Below are positions 49,255 to 58,584 of a stretch of DNA of 64,000 bases, one piece after another. The notes under the pieces are model-generated. The model did not search any database, had not been told where the DNA came from, and worked only from the letters and a program-made list of their open reading frames with translations. The position numbers and the translations under genes are program-made. Source of the stretch: Cyanobacteria bacterium SBLK (GTDB lineage: Bacteria; Cyanobacteriota; Cyanobacteriia; Cyanobacteriales; Spirulinaceae); assembly GCA_017746715.1 (NCBI GenBank), contig JAGHZQ010000013.1, positions 1 through 64,000 on the forward strand, written 5' to 3'. How positions within the stretch are numbered: position 1 is the first letter of the stretch; each line of letters opens with the position of its first letter.

Positions 49255-51678
49255 ATGCTCATGACTCAATCCTTGCCAACGCCAACCGCGCGCGCAACAG
49301 CAACCCTCGATGTTGGCGGCATGAAGTGTGCCGGCTGCGTTAAAGCCGTAGAACGGCAACTCCAGCAAAATAATGGTGTTGTTGCGGCTTCTGTAAATCT
49401 CGTTGCCGCCGTTGCCGTCATCGAATACGAAACTACCGAAGTTAACCCCGATACTCTCGCCGAAAAACTCACTGCCCGAGGGTTTCCCAGTCAACCTCGC
49501 AGTTTGGAGTCGCAAACGAGCAGTGCTCCTACTCTTGCCGATCGCCGCCGAATCGAAGAAAAAAAGCAATGGTGGCAACTGGCAATCGCATCGGCTTTGC
49601 TGTTCTTGTCGGGTCTCGGTCACTGGCATCATTTAGGCGGGCCGGAAATTCCCCTATTGAGTGATGTGTGGTTTCATTGGGGTTTGGCAACCCTCGCCCT
49701 CTTCATTCCGGGGCGAGAGTTAATCATTGATGGCCTGCGGGGGTTGCGCTACGGTATCCCCAACATGAACACCCTCGTAGGCTTGGGGACATTAAGCGCT
49801 TATTTCACCAGTTTGGCAGCCTTGCTGCTGCCGCAATTGGGATGGGAATGTTTTTTTGAAGAACCCGTCATGCTCTTGGGATTCATTTTTTTAGGCAGAA
49901 CCCTCGAAGGACGAGCACGAGGAAAAGCCAGTGCCGCAATGGAAAAATTAATTGCCTTGCAACCTCCCATCGCTCGTTTATTGGGGGAGACTCGGGAGGG
50001 AGAAGATGCCGGTATTGAAATTCCCGTAGAACTCATTCGCGTGGGAGAATGGGTGCGCGTCTTACCCGGGGAAAAAATTCCCGTGGATGGGGAAATTGCC
50101 ATGGGGAAAACCACGGTAGACGAATCGATGCTGACGGGAGAATTCACCCCCGTTACCAAAGCTCTCGGCGATCGCGTGGCTGCCGGAACTTTCAATCAAT
50201 CCGGCGCGATCGTGGTTAAAGTGCTCGAGGAGTCCCACAATACCCTCTTAGCTCGTATTGTCGCCGCCGTAGAAGATGCACAAACCCGCAAAGCCCCCAT
50301 GCAAAAACTGGCGGATACCGTAGCGGGATATTTTGCGTATGGGGTCATGACTATCGCCACCCTTGTTTTTCTCTTTTGGTATTTTCTCGGCATCCATCTG
50401 TGGCCGCAAGTTTTAATGCCCGTAATGGGAGAAATCACCCATGGGATGGTAGCCGAAACCTCCCCCTTATTGCTGAGCCTAAAACTCGCGATCGCCGTCC
50501 TCGTTGTCTCCTGTCCTTGCGCCCTCGGTTTGGCAACTCCCACCGCCATTCTCGTCGGCACGGGAATCGGAGCCGAGCGAGGAATCCTCATTAAAGGCGG
50601 AGATATTTTAGAGCGCGTTCATCGCCTTGGTATCATTGTTTTTGATAAAACCGGAACCCTAACCCGAGGAGAACCCGTTTTAACCGACTGGCAAGCAACC
50701 CCCCCCCAAGAGAGAGAGAGCAAAAGCGAGGCGACTAACACTTCGACAAAGCTCAGTGCACGCAACCAACTCCTGCAAATCGCCGCAACAGTCGAAAGCG
50801 GCAGCAACCATCCCCTCGGAACGGCGATCGCCCTAGAAGCCCAACGCCAAGAATTAACGCTCCTTCCCGCCACGGATTTTCACACGGAACCCGGTTTGGG
50901 AGTGCGTGCCACCGTCACGAGCGATCGCCCCCTTAACGTTTGTTTGGGGAATGGCGATTGGCTGGCCGAAAATGGGATTGTCCTCTCGGAGACCGTTTGC
51001 GAGGAAAGCGATCGCCAAGCCCAAGCCGGAAAAACCCTCGTTTACATTGCCATTGACGGCGAACTTGCCGGTTGGTTTGCCTTCTTTGATGCTTTGCGCT
51101 CCGATGCCAAGGAAACCATCGCGCGCTTGCAAGCCATGGGCTTAGAAACGATTCTCGCCACCGGCGATCGCCCAGAGGTGGCCGAAGCCATCGCCCGAGA
51201 ATTGGGAATCGATCGCTGCGTCCCCCGAGTTCGCCCCGAGCAAAAAGCACAACTCATTCAAACTTTACAACAACAGCCCCACACCCTCGTTGCCATGGTA
51301 GGAGACGGGATTAACGATGCCCCTGCCCTTGCCTGCGCCGATGTGGGCATTTCCCTGCAAGGCAGTACCGATATTGCCCTAGAGACTGCTGGAATCGTTC
51401 TTCTGGCCCCCTCCAAAGGGACGTTGGCAGAACCCACTCTCGCCAGCGCGATCGCAGCCATTCAATTGAGTCGGGCCACCTTTGGGAAAATTCGTCAAAA
51501 TCTCTTTTGGGCTTTGGGTTATAATAGTATCTCCATTCCCATTGCTGCTGGCGTGCTGTTGCCGAGTTGGGGAATTGTCCTCAACCCGGCTGTTGCTGCT
51601 GCGTTTATGGCATTTAGTTCCGTAGCAGTCGTCACCAACTCGCTATTATTGCGATATCAATTGAGAATGTCGCGATAA
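49255..51678 (+). CDS. ctaA: Copper-type P1B-ATPase, CtaA-like
   Basis: This 807-aa protein has an N-terminal heavy-metal-associated domain (GMKCAGC near residue 22), eight predicted membrane helices, the actuator TGE loop (near 293), CPC metal site [11 protein letters not shown] (near 418), phosphorylation loop [12 protein letters not shown] (near 463), and GDGIND (near 683). These define a copper-transporting P1B-ATPase, and the [12 protein letters not shown] N-terminus is the form seen in cyanobacterial CtaA, which loads copper for thylakoid and plasma-membrane proteins. PacS-type export is the alternative. The N-domain carries an unusual Ser/Thr-rich insertion near 490-505 encoded by a dispersed-repeat motif (50741-50766). 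Confidence 0.85.
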   Translation: MLMTQSLPTPTARATATLDVGGMKCAGCVKAVERQLQQNNGVVAASVNLVAAVAVIEYETTEVNPDTLAEKLTARGFPSQPRSLESQTSSAPTLADRRRIEEKKQWWQLAIASALLFLSGLGHWHHLGGPEIPLLSDVWFHWGLATLALFIPGRELIIDGLRGLRYGIPNMNTLVGLGTLSAYFTSLAALLLPQLGWECFFEEPVMLLGFIFLGRTLEGRARGKASAAMEKLIALQPPIARLLGETREGEDAGIEIPVELIRVGEWVRVLPGEKIPVDGEIAMGKTTVDESMLTGEFTPVTKALGDRVAAGTFNQSGAIVVKVLEESHNTLLARIVAAVEDAQTRKAPMQKLADTVAGYFAYGVMTIATLVFLFWYFLGIHLWPQVLMPVMGEITHGMVAETSPLLLSLKLAIAVLVVSCPCALGLATPTAILVGTGIGAERGILIKGGDILERVHRLGIIVFDKTGTLTRGEPVLTDWQATPPQERESKSEATNTSTKLSARNQLLQIAATVESGSNHPLGTAIALEAQRQELTLLPATDFHTEPGLGVRATVTSDRPLNVCLGNGDWLAENGIVLSETVCEESDRQAQAGKTLVYIAIDGELAGWFAFFDALRSDAKETIARLQAMGLETILATGDRPEVAEAIARELGIDRCVPRVRPEQKAQLIQTLQQQPHTLVAMVGDGINDAPALACADVGISLQGSTDIALETAGIVLLAPSKGTLAEPTLASAIAAIQLSRATFGKIRQNLFWALGYNSISIPIAAGVLLPSWGIVLNPAVAAAFMAFSSVAVVTNSLLLRYQLRMSR
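50741..50766 (+). repeat. CTTCGACAAAGCTCAG dispersed repeat inside ctaA
   Basis: CTTCGACAAAGCTCAGTGCA resembles the dispersed repeat at 54556 and 63106. Here it is translated in frame ([10 protein letters not shown]) in the N-domain loop of the copper ATPase after the DKTGT loop, where an insertion would be tolerated. Confidence 0.6.
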
Positions 51679-51852
51679 TGTAGTTTCTCGGGAAAGCAAT
51701 GCAGTCGGTTAAAATAAAAATCCATATCCATATTTCCCGAGAGAAAATTTCTAGGAACGAAATTTCCCAAACCGATTTTACTTTCTCTCGATCGCTTTCC
51801 TTTAATTCACTGTAATTCAGAAGACTTTTACTCGAGACCTTATTGATTGCTA

Positions 51853-52281
51853 ATGGCTGCAAAAACGGCAAGAACTCATCAAGAACACATTCTAATCGTT
51901 GAAGATGAAGACGGCAGACGCTCTCTCCCCCTGCTAGAAGCATCTTACTCCCTCGGTCGAGAGGAAACTTGCGATATCCATCTCAAATCACCTTTTGTGT
52001 CCCGCCATCATGCGATGCTCTATCGAAAGTTGCGAGAAGATGGTACCTCTTATTATCGTATTGTGGATGGAGACGATCGCGGTCGTCCGAGTTCTAACGG
52101 TCTAGTTGTCAATGGTCATAAAAAACTCGAACGCGATTTAGAACATAATGACGAACTGGTATTTGGTAACGGAGTTTTTGCAATTTATCAAGCGCGTCAA
52201 CGCGTCATTCCCGACACGAGTTCTTCAGAAGATCCTTACGATATTACACTGATCGATCCGGCCATGATGATGGATGATTAA
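51853..52281 (+). CDS. FHA-domain protein
   Basis: I start at the ATG at 51853 (142 aa); a TTG two codons upstream is less likely. The protein has the FHA phosphothreonine-binding signature: LPLLEASYSLGREETCDIHL (GR), FVSRHHAMLYRKLRED (SxxH), SSNGLVVNGHK (NG) and the last strand LEHNDELVFGNGVFAIYQ. The tail is acidic (DTSSSEDPYDITLIDPAMMM). FHA proteins bind phospho-Thr of partners in signalling. No Ser/Thr kinase is nearby in this window. Confidence 0.88.
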   Translation: MAAKTARTHQEHILIVEDEDGRRSLPLLEASYSLGREETCDIHLKSPFVSRHHAMLYRKLREDGTSYYRIVDGDDRGRPSSNGLVVNGHKKLERDLEHNDELVFGNGVFAIYQARQRVIPDTSSSEDPYDITLIDPAMMMDD

Positions 52282-52361
52282 ATGCTCCATCAGTAAAAAG
52301 CTCGGCAAAAGATTAATAAAAAGATTCATATTTTATTAAACTGATTTGAGTTAGACTAATT

Positions 52362-52688
52362 TTAAGAGACTCGGGTTGTTTCTTGAATGGCCTGTTTTAC
52401 CGTATCGAATACTTGGCGGCAATGGTTATTATCTTGGAGGGGTAACTCTTCATTTTTAATAACGCAATTCATGCGTACTCCTTCAGAGCTAATGGGTTGC
52501 TTGTCAACAAGCGCTTCAACGGTTACTAGTTTAGAAAATGAAACTCGTCCCGGAATTTCCCGACCCATCAAATAGTCGTGAGTATCGTAAATAATTTCAA
52601 AATTGCAAGCACGCAGAATTTCACCAAGAACCGGAAAGAACTGGTCGAGAGGTAGGGGGACGTTGAAAGAGTAAGAATAACGAGCCAT
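52362..52688 (-). CDS. Conserved cyanobacterial hypothetical protein
   Basis: This protein starts at the ATG at 52688 (108 aa; four codons inside the longer ORF). It begins ARYSYSFNVPLPLDQFFPVL and continues ILRACNFEIIYDTHDYLMGR and RVSFSKLVTVEALVDKQPIS, a single alpha/beta domain. The C-terminal end is a helix with RQVFDTVKQAIQETT. I believe it is conserved in cyanobacteria but cannot name a family. It is transcribed divergently from the tmk gene and convergent with the FHA gene. Confidence 0.7.
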   Translation of the reverse strand: MARYSYSFNVPLPLDQFFPVLGEILRACNFEIIYDTHDYLMGREIPGRVSFSKLVTVEALVDKQPISSEGVRMNCVIKNEELPLQDNNHCRQVFDTVKQAIQETTRVS

Positions 52689-52831
52689 ATCAAAGTTCAC
52701 CCAATCTGGACAGTGGTTTTGACACTCTTATGATATCGAATGATATTGAGATGAGAGAGTCATAATCTTTAATTCAGTGCTTTTTTCTGTTGTTCCTGCC
52801 TTTGCTCCGGACTCTCCACCGCTAATGTCAG

Positions 52832-52891
52832 TGCCAATCCCAAAATCATCATGCCAATCCCAAAATCATCATGCCAATCCCAAAATCATCA
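52832..52891 (+). repeat. 20-bp tandem repeat, three copies
   Basis: TGCCAATCCCAAAATCATCA is present three times without change just upstream of tmk (start 52918). It explains the spurious N-terminal extension of the tmk frame (PKSSCQSQNHHANPKI) and probably arose by slippage. Confidence 0.88.
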
Positions 52892-52917
52892 CGATCGCAA
52901 AAATTAACAGAAGAATA

Positions 52918-53568
52918 ATGACGGGAATATTAATTGCCTTTGAGGGTGTTGAAGGAGCGGGAAAAAGCACGCAAATCGAGCGATCTCGAGATTGGTTAGA
53001 GGGTTATTGTGCGGGTAAGATTCCTATTGTCGTGACTCGCGAACCGGGAGGGACCCTGTTGGGACAGGAGTTGCGCCGACTTTTATTAGAGACTGCCAAT
53101 CCGACGGTGACAACAGAACTGTTATTATATGCTGCCGATCGCGCCCAGCACGTGGAAGAGATGCTCGAACCCGAGTTAGAAAAAGGGGCAATTATTTTGT
53201 GCGATCGCTATACCGACTCTACCATTGCTTACCAAGGTTTTGGTAGGGGGTTAGACTTAGAATTAATTCGCACCCTCAATCAAATTGCCACGAGAGGCTT
53301 GGAAAGTCACTTAACCCTCTGGTTGGACATTGAGGTAGAAATCGGCTTAAAACGGGCAAGAGCGCGAGGAAAACAGAGCGATCGCATGGAGCGAAGCACT
53401 CCAGACTTTCATCGGCGCGTTCGTCGGGGATTCAGCCAATTAGCCGCCCAAAATCCCCACCGCATCATTCGAATCGATGCCGCGCCAAACCCAGCAATCG
53501 TTCAAGCAAAAATTCAAAAAATTTTAAAGAAATTTTTATCCAGTCGCCAATTGGGTAATGGATCGTAA
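52918..53568 (+). CDS. tmk: Thymidylate kinase
   Basis: I use the ATG at 52918 (216 aa), because the 47-codon extension to 52777 is coded by a tandem repeat. MTGILIAFEGVEGAGKSTQI contains the P-loop (GVEGAGKST). TREPGGTLLGQELRRLL (DR(Y/H)/REPGGT motif), CDRYTDSTIAYQGFGRGL and a lid Arg stretch (RARARGKQSDRMER) follow. It phosphorylates dTMP to dTDP. It is followed 24 bp later by holB, a common pairing in cyanobacteria. Confidence 0.93.
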   Translation: MTGILIAFEGVEGAGKSTQIERSRDWLEGYCAGKIPIVVTREPGGTLLGQELRRLLLETANPTVTTELLLYAADRAQHVEEMLEPELEKGAIILCDRYTDSTIAYQGFGRGLDLELIRTLNQIATRGLESHLTLWLDIEVEIGLKRARARGKQSDRMERSTPDFHRRVRRGFSQLAAQNPHRIIRIDAAPNPAIVQAKIQKILKKFLSSRQLGNGS

Positions 53569-53592
53569 GTTGTTCTTAATTCTTAATTCTTC

Positions 53593-54534
53593 ATGTCTTT
53601 TGCTAATTTAATAGGACAGCAACAAGCGATCGCCCTGCTCGATCGCGCCATTGTTAAAGATAAAATTGCACCCGCTTATTTATTTGCAGGAACGGCAGGG
53701 GTAGGAAAGCGCCTTGCTGCTTTAGCATTTAGCGAACTGCTCCTCTCTCAGCATCGGCCCGAGTCCCAACATTCTCTCATCCGTCAAAAAATTCAGGCCA
53801 AAAATCACCCAGATTTTTTTTGGGTACAACCCACTTACCAGCATCAAGGACAACTGCTCACAGAGCAAGAAGCTGCCGAGTCCGGACTCAAACGCCGATC
53901 GCCCCCGCAAATTCGCGTCGAGCAAATTCGCGCGATCTCGGAATTCTTGGCGCGTCCTCCCCTAGAAGCAGCGCGATCGGTTGTCGTTTTAGAAGATGCT
54001 CAAACCATGGCCGAAAGTGCAGCCAATGCCTTGCTCAAGACCTTAGAAGAACCCGGACGAGCAACGATTATCCTGATTGTCCCCAGTGGAGATTCCTTGC
54101 TATCCACCTTGGTTTCTCGCTGTCAGCGCATTCCCTTTTATCGCTTATCTCGAGAGCAAGTCGAACAGATATGCCGCGATCGCGGACGAGACGAGATTTT
54201 GGACGATCCGATCGTGCTGAATATTGCCCAAGGCAGTCCGGGAGAAGCGATCGCCGCATGGGAGCAAGTGCAACAAATTCCCTCGGATTTATTAAAAAAA
54301 CTCGCGGAATTCCCCAAAGCCCCCCAAAATGCCCTAGAACTTGCCAAAGAAGTCGATAAACTAGATACCAAAGCACAATTGTGGGTACTTGACTACTTAC
54401 AATATTGCTACTGGCAAAAACATCAAAAGCGATCGCTACTCGAACAACTCGAACAAGCCAAAAAATATCTCTTAGCCTATGGTCAGCCTCGCTTAGTTTG
54501 GGAATGCTTGTTACTTTCTTTTATGGGTTGTTAA
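53593..54534 (+). CDS. holB: DNA polymerase III delta' subunit
   Basis: This 313-aa protein starts FANLIGQQQAIALLDRAIVK and contains a Walker A-like AGTAGVGKRLAALAF. Further parts are RSVVVLEDAQTMAESAANAL (Walker B / arm), LLKTLEEPGRATIILIVPSG (sensor 1, EEP) and STLVSRCQRIPFYRLSREQ (SRC motif). This is the clamp-loader delta' family, here in a single-copy cyanobacterial form. It helps load the beta clamp at replication forks. It lies 24 bp after tmk, likely one operon. Confidence 0.9.
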   Translation: MSFANLIGQQQAIALLDRAIVKDKIAPAYLFAGTAGVGKRLAALAFSELLLSQHRPESQHSLIRQKIQAKNHPDFFWVQPTYQHQGQLLTEQEAAESGLKRRSPPQIRVEQIRAISEFLARPPLEAARSVVVLEDAQTMAESAANALLKTLEEPGRATIILIVPSGDSLLSTLVSRCQRIPFYRLSREQVEQICRDRGRDEILDDPIVLNIAQGSPGEAIAAWEQVQQIPSDLLKKLAEFPKAPQNALELAKEVDKLDTKAQLWVLDYLQYCYWQKHQKRSLLEQLEQAKKYLLAYGQPRLVWECLLLSFMGC

Positions 54535-54555
54535 TGATTAGTTTTTGGCACTGTG

Positions 54556-54586
54556 CTTCGACAGGCTCAGCAGCCACAAGGTCGAA
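54556..54586. repeat. CTTCGACAGGCTCAG dispersed palindrome (copy 1)
   Basis: CTTCGAC (54556-54562) pairs with GTCGAA (54581-54586) around an AGGCTCAGCAGCCACAAG loop. A near-identical copy lies at 63106-63139, and two in-gene relatives lie at 50741 and 59782. Confidence 0.8.
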
Positions 54587-54605
54587 ATCTTAGTCGCAAG
54601 GTTAG

Positions 54606-55526
54606 TTGTTTGAAATTTTTTACTCTTTAGCCTTTACGCTTTATATGAATCCTATATTTTTAGAATCTTTAAAAATAGAACGGTTGACGGTTGAGGTGGA
54701 GAATTTATCTTCTTCTTTACAAGGAACAAAAGTAATACATTTGTCTGATTTTCATTATGATGGCAAACGATTATCGGAATCTCTCCTTGCTGAAGTTATC
54801 GATCTTAGCAATCAAGAAAATCCAGATTTAATCTTGCTCACTGGAGACTACGTAACCGACGATCCGACGCCCATTCATGGTTTGGCTTTACGCCTAAAAA
54901 AAATCAAAAGTCGTTTTGGCATTTTTGCTTCCTTGGGAAACCACGACAATTATTTACCTCATTCGCGGCAAATCATTACTCGTGCTTTGCAAAACATTAA
55001 TATTAGGGTTCTTTGGAATGAAATTGATTTTCTAATGGGTCGGGAACTGGCAATTATTGGCTTTGCCGATCTCTGGTCGGAAGAATTCGCTCCCCATTTT
55101 GTTTTCCCAAAAATTGCACCACAGGTTCCCAGAATTGTTCTATCCCATAATCCGGATACCGCAGAATTACTGAAGAAATGGCGCGTCGATCTTCAATTAT
55201 CGGGACATACTCACGGGGGACAGATTGTTATTCCTCCAATTGGAGTTTTTCAAAATCTGCTCGAACCCCTCCGTCAAACAATTCCTCGTTTTTTTCATCC
55301 CTATATTCCAGTTTTACGAGAATGTGCTAGAGTTGTCAGGCATTGGGAATGGGCAAGCGGCTATTACCAAGTCGGTCAAAATAAACTCTATGTCAATCGC
55401 GGTTTGGGAAGCTATTTTCCGGGACGTTTCTATTGTCCTCCCGAACTAACAGTAATTACCCTAGTAAAGAGTAAACCCACCCTCAGCCCAGACCTACCCT
55501 CCACCCCTCCCAAGCGGGTAAACTAA
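54606..55526 (+). CDS. Metallophosphoesterase
   Basis: The frame starts at TTG 54606 or at the ATG at 54645 (293-306 aa). It has the calcineurin-like motifs: VIHLSDFHYDGKRL (DxH), LLTGDYVTDDP (GD), SLGNHDNYLPHS (GNHD) and LSGHTHGGQIVIPP (GHTHGG). The N-terminal 13 residues between the two starts are hydrophobic (FEIFYSLAFTLY), fitting a membrane anchor as in YaeI-like proteins, which favours the longer start. Target phosphoesters are not known. A dispersed-repeat palindrome precedes the gene. Confidence 0.88.
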   Translation: MFEIFYSLAFTLYMNPIFLESLKIERLTVEVENLSSSLQGTKVIHLSDFHYDGKRLSESLLAEVIDLSNQENPDLILLTGDYVTDDPTPIHGLALRLKKIKSRFGIFASLGNHDNYLPHSRQIITRALQNINIRVLWNEIDFLMGRELAIIGFADLWSEEFAPHFVFPKIAPQVPRIVLSHNPDTAELLKKWRVDLQLSGHTHGGQIVIPPIGVFQNLLEPLRQTIPRFFHPYIPVLRECARVVRHWEWASGYYQVGQNKLYVNRGLGSYFPGRFYCPPELTVITLVKSKPTLSPDLPSTPPKRVN

Positions 55527-55614
55527 GAAAGGAGAGCAAGAAGAGAAAAACCAAAAATGGCTTGACTGAGCGCTCGCCGAACGTCCAATAATTCATCACA
55601 AATAACCAATAACA

Positions 55615-56736
55615 ATGTTTGATTTTCTTCGTTCCGATCTTGCCAATCTCAAATCCTATACCTCTCATCTAGAAAGCAAGACTTTGCTCAATCTCGATCG
55701 CTTGGATACTAATGAAAGTCCCTACGATTTTCCCTCGGAATTGAAAGTAGAATTGGCGCGGGCTTATCAAAATCGTTTGGTAACAAATCGCTATCCCGAT
55801 GGCAGTCATGAGGAACTCAAAGATGCGATCGCAAAATATGTGAGTCAGTCTACCAGAGGACGGAAAATAACGGCCGCTAATATTAGCATTGGTAACGGCT
55901 CTGACGAACTCATTCGCTCCTTATTAATTGCGACTTGCTTAAATCAAGAAGGAGCCATTTTAATTGCCAATCCAACATTTTCTATGTATTCTGTTTTGGC
56001 ACAAACTCTAGGCATTCCTTGCACGATCGCCGAGCGTTTGCCAGATACTTTCGAGATCGATTTAGAAAGTGCAAAAAAAGCGATCGCTACCTCTCAAAAT
56101 CCCCCCATTCGCGTTATTTTTATCGTGCATCCCAACTCTCCCACGGCCAATACTTTAACGGATCGAGAAATAGAGTGGTTGAAGAGCATTCCCCAAGAAA
56201 TTTTAGTGGTTATTGACGAAGCCTACTTCGAGTTTTCGCAAACTTCTTTGGTCGAGGAACTGCCGCAGCATGCCAATTGGACGATCCTGCGAACCTTTTC
56301 TAAAGCCTTTCGTTTGGCAGCTCTGCGAGTCGGATATGCGATCGCCCATCCGGAAATTGTCGAGACCCTAGAAAAAGTGCGCCTGCCTTACAATCTTTCT
56401 AGTTTCTCTTTAATAGCGGCTCGCATGGCAATGGAACGGAGAGAAATACTGTTGAGTTCGATCCCGCAACTGCTAGCCGAACGCGATCGCCTTTTAGAGG
56501 AATTGGCGAAAATGCCCCAACTCAAAATTTGGCCGAGTCGAGCGAACTTTGTTTATATCAGTTCGACCCGTTCCGACACTGAAGATAAAGGCATGCGATC
56601 GCTAGCAGAACACCTCAAAGACAGAGGAACTCTCGTGCGTTATACCGGAGAAGGATTGCGAATCACCGTAGGCACAACCGGGGAAAACCAACATACTTTA
56701 GAACGCCTGCACGAAATCGTAACGGGTAACTGGTGA
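55615..56736 (+). CDS. hisC: Histidinol-phosphate aminotransferase
   Basis: This 373-aa class I/II PLP aminotransferase shows [20 protein letters not shown] (substrate binding), [39 protein letters not shown], a [15 protein letters not shown] loop and PLP Lys in [18 protein letters not shown] (near residue 231), with HPNSPTAN upstream. This is the HisC pattern. It converts histidinol phosphate and 2-oxoglutarate in histidine synthesis, and family members can act on other aromatic substrates. The gene ends in a shared hairpin with the convergent gene downstream. Confidence 0.9.
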   Translation: MFDFLRSDLANLKSYTSHLESKTLLNLDRLDTNESPYDFPSELKVELARAYQNRLVTNRYPDGSHEELKDAIAKYVSQSTRGRKITAANISIGNGSDELIRSLLIATCLNQEGAILIANPTFSMYSVLAQTLGIPCTIAERLPDTFEIDLESAKKAIATSQNPPIRVIFIVHPNSPTANTLTDREIEWLKSIPQEILVVIDEAYFEFSQTSLVEELPQHANWTILRTFSKAFRLAALRVGYAIAHPEIVETLEKVRLPYNLSSFSLIAARMAMERREILLSSIPQLLAERDRLLEELAKMPQLKIWPSRANFVYISSTRSDTEDKGMRSLAEHLKDRGTLVRYTGEGLRITVGTTGENQHTLERLHEIVTGNW

Positions 56737-56757
56737 CTGAAAACTACCAGTCACCAG
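56730..56757. terminator. Bidirectional hairpin made of CAGTCACCAG repeat
   Basis: CTGGTGACTG (56730-56739) and CAGTCACCAG (56748-56757) pair perfectly over 10 bp with an 8-nt loop. Both the hisC stop codon and the stop of the convergent gene lie within it. It may end both transcripts and shows the same repeat unit as 4185-4210. Confidence 0.6.
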
Positions 56758-57199
56758 CATGGCGAACTTCCGTTACGGTCTTGGGAAGAACGCCAACCAA
56801 ACGAGCGATCGCTTCATCGGGAATTTGAGTTACGGTTTCGGGATCGAACCAATTTTCAAATTGGGTGAGAATCTGTTTGACGCGATTGTAAGGATCGCTA
56901 TGGGTAGTCGTTCGATTAAAAAGGACGATCCACTGTCGCCGCATTAAAATTGCACGCTGGCGATCGCCCTCATTTTGAGGGGGAGAGATAGACCAATTCC
57001 CAACCGGGACTAAGCCAACGGCATCGGGATCGATAATACTGCCAACGAGAGCGCCGGGTCCGGCAAATTCAGCATGGTGGGGCTTATAAATAATCAGACC
57101 GTTTCGGCGACGACTGCTCACAATTAAAAATTTTTGTTCTTGAAGATCGGCGAGAACGCGATCGAGATCGTTATTGAAATCAGAAGAATGAGAAGTCAT
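56744..57199 (-). CDS. Hypothetical protein, cyanobacterial type
   Basis: I start at the ATG at 57199 (151 aa). The protein reads FNNDLDRVLADLQEQKFLIV, then SSRRRNGLIIYKPHHAEFAG and GSIIDPDAVGLVPVGNWSIS, giving a mixed alpha/beta domain. A helix with YNRVKQILTQFENWFDPETV and a C-terminal VTEVRHAGDW tail follow. No known motif is found. Its last codons lie in the CAGTCACCAG hairpin shared with hisC. Probably a conserved cyanobacterial family; function unknown. Confidence 0.65.
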   Translation of the reverse strand: MTSHSSDFNNDLDRVLADLQEQKFLIVSSRRRNGLIIYKPHHAEFAGPGALVGSIIDPDAVGLVPVGNWSISPPQNEGDRQRAILMRRQWIVLFNRTTTHSDPYNRVKQILTQFENWFDPETVTQIPDEAIARLVGVLPKTVTEVRHAGDW

Positions 57200-57352
57200 T
57201 TCAATGAACAATGATCAATAGGTCGATTGGATATGCTGAATTATGGGCAACGGGAAGCTGGTAATTATGGAGATTTTTCTAACAATGCAATAAATTCCCC
57301 TTTAAAGTCTAGCAATTTTCTTGAAAGGGAGAGAAATCAATCAACGCGTTGG

Positions 57353-58084
57353 TTAATCGGCAACCAAAGATTTCCGCAATAACAAACATTTTCGGCGCGA
57401 CCACAACCAAGGACTTTGATGGGGTTCAACGCGATCGAGGTTGTAATTGAGACTAAGATATAATTGCTTGGCTCGTTCGTTACGCTCCAAAACGTGCAGA
57501 TAAATTTCTTGATAGCCCCATTGGAGTGCTAAGGGTTCGCAACTCAATAGTAATTTTCGAGCAATTCCTTGCCGTCGATAGATTGGACTCACGGCTAAAT
57601 TAGAAATATAAAGGTACTCGCGGGGATATCTGCCATGATTTCCGAAGCGATCTCTATCTGGCAATTGCTCCGAGTGGGACTCGTCCCTTAGCAAGTTAGC
57701 TGGATTATCCAGGGTTGGATTATTTCTCGATCGCAAAGCAATCTCGACTATACCCGCAACTTCCTTTTTGGAAGGAATTGCCTGCCGCGTTTTGGGGGAT
57801 CGGGGCGCATCAACTATGGAGATCGCGGTCAAGCAACTATAATAGGGAGCGCCAGAGCGCAAGCGAACGCGCAAATCTTCAGAGATTCCCAAGCGCAAAA
57901 GCGGATAAAGCAAAAACATTAAGCCCTGACGAGAGTAAAAACTATTTGCTAAAACGGCAGACAAATCGTTTAAATCTCCCATGCGAGCCGTCCGAATTTC
58001 TAAGCGAGCGGCTGAATGGGAAAGTTGAGAAAAGGGCAATCGAGGTTGAGTCCCTCCTCGATAAGAATTGGATAGTGAAACCAA
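57353..58084 (-). CDS. GNAT-family N-acetyltransferase
   Basis: This frame (243 aa) starts at TTG 58084, without a clear upstream ATG; the first in-frame Met is near residue 35. The acetyltransferase part includes LEIRTARMGDLNDLSAVLAN, an EYLYISNLAVSPIYRRQGIA region with the acetyl-CoA loop (RRQGIARKLL), and YLHVLERNERAKQLYLSLNY. An insertion of polar residues at about 120-150 lengthens the middle of the fold. The substrate is unknown. The gene is isolated, with a ~500-bp gap upstream. Confidence 0.8.
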   Translation of the reverse strand: MVSLSNSYRGGTQPRLPFSQLSHSAARLEIRTARMGDLNDLSAVLANSFYSRQGLMFLLYPLLRLGISEDLRVRLRSGAPYYSCLTAISIVDAPRSPKTRQAIPSKKEVAGIVEIALRSRNNPTLDNPANLLRDESHSEQLPDRDRFGNHGRYPREYLYISNLAVSPIYRRQGIARKLLLSCEPLALQWGYQEIYLHVLERNERAKQLYLSLNYNLDRVEPHQSPWLWSRRKCLLLRKSLVAD

Positions 58085-58584
58085 AGCAATCTCAATAATG
58101 TCGCAATGTTTATTTGGATAGCGAGAGAAACCAACAATCTGATGAGAGAGAAATTAACCCGCGCAATTCGAGGGATATTCTCGCCTCAATTTAAATTTTA
58201 CCCGCAAATTTTCTCAAAAAATATAATTTTAACGTCGGGGTATTGAATCAAAAGAATGGGAACGTCAATACTAAATTGCCGACAATTTCTAGGAAAGATA
58301 GTATTGTTAAGAAAGTCATCTGCATTAACCGTGCTGCCCAACACCCCTCACAAGGCAATCGGGGTGTGGAAGCGACCCCAATTCCAACCTTGGCAATCTC
58401 TTTATTGGAGGAAGTTCATCATAATATCTAGAAATTGGCACGAGAAATGGGTTGGGGAAACCCGCCGAAGGAAACTCGGTAAATTTTCCATCCTTTCTCG
58501 GATGCGATCGCTTTGGCGCAGGCAATACGTCCCAACGGGGGGCAAACTCTACCCAACGGGGGGCAAACTCTAGGAGAGCGGTGA
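58085..58584. other. Gap upstream of the CyaC-like gene with a 21-bp tandem repeat
   Basis: No convincing gene is present in these 500 bp; the small ORFs seen here are Pro/Arg/Ser-rich and are rejected. CCCAACGGGGGGCAAACTCTA is repeated twice (about 58531-58572) just before the ATG at 58585, and a GAGAGCGG element lies before the start. ACACCCC/GGGGTGT (58341-58367) forms a small hairpin. Confidence 0.45.

Noticed and set aside
41444..52891. Tandem arrays at 41444 and 52832 as CRISPR
   Set aside because: The units are directly adjacent without spacers, so they are slippage repeats, not CRISPR arrays. No cas gene is present.
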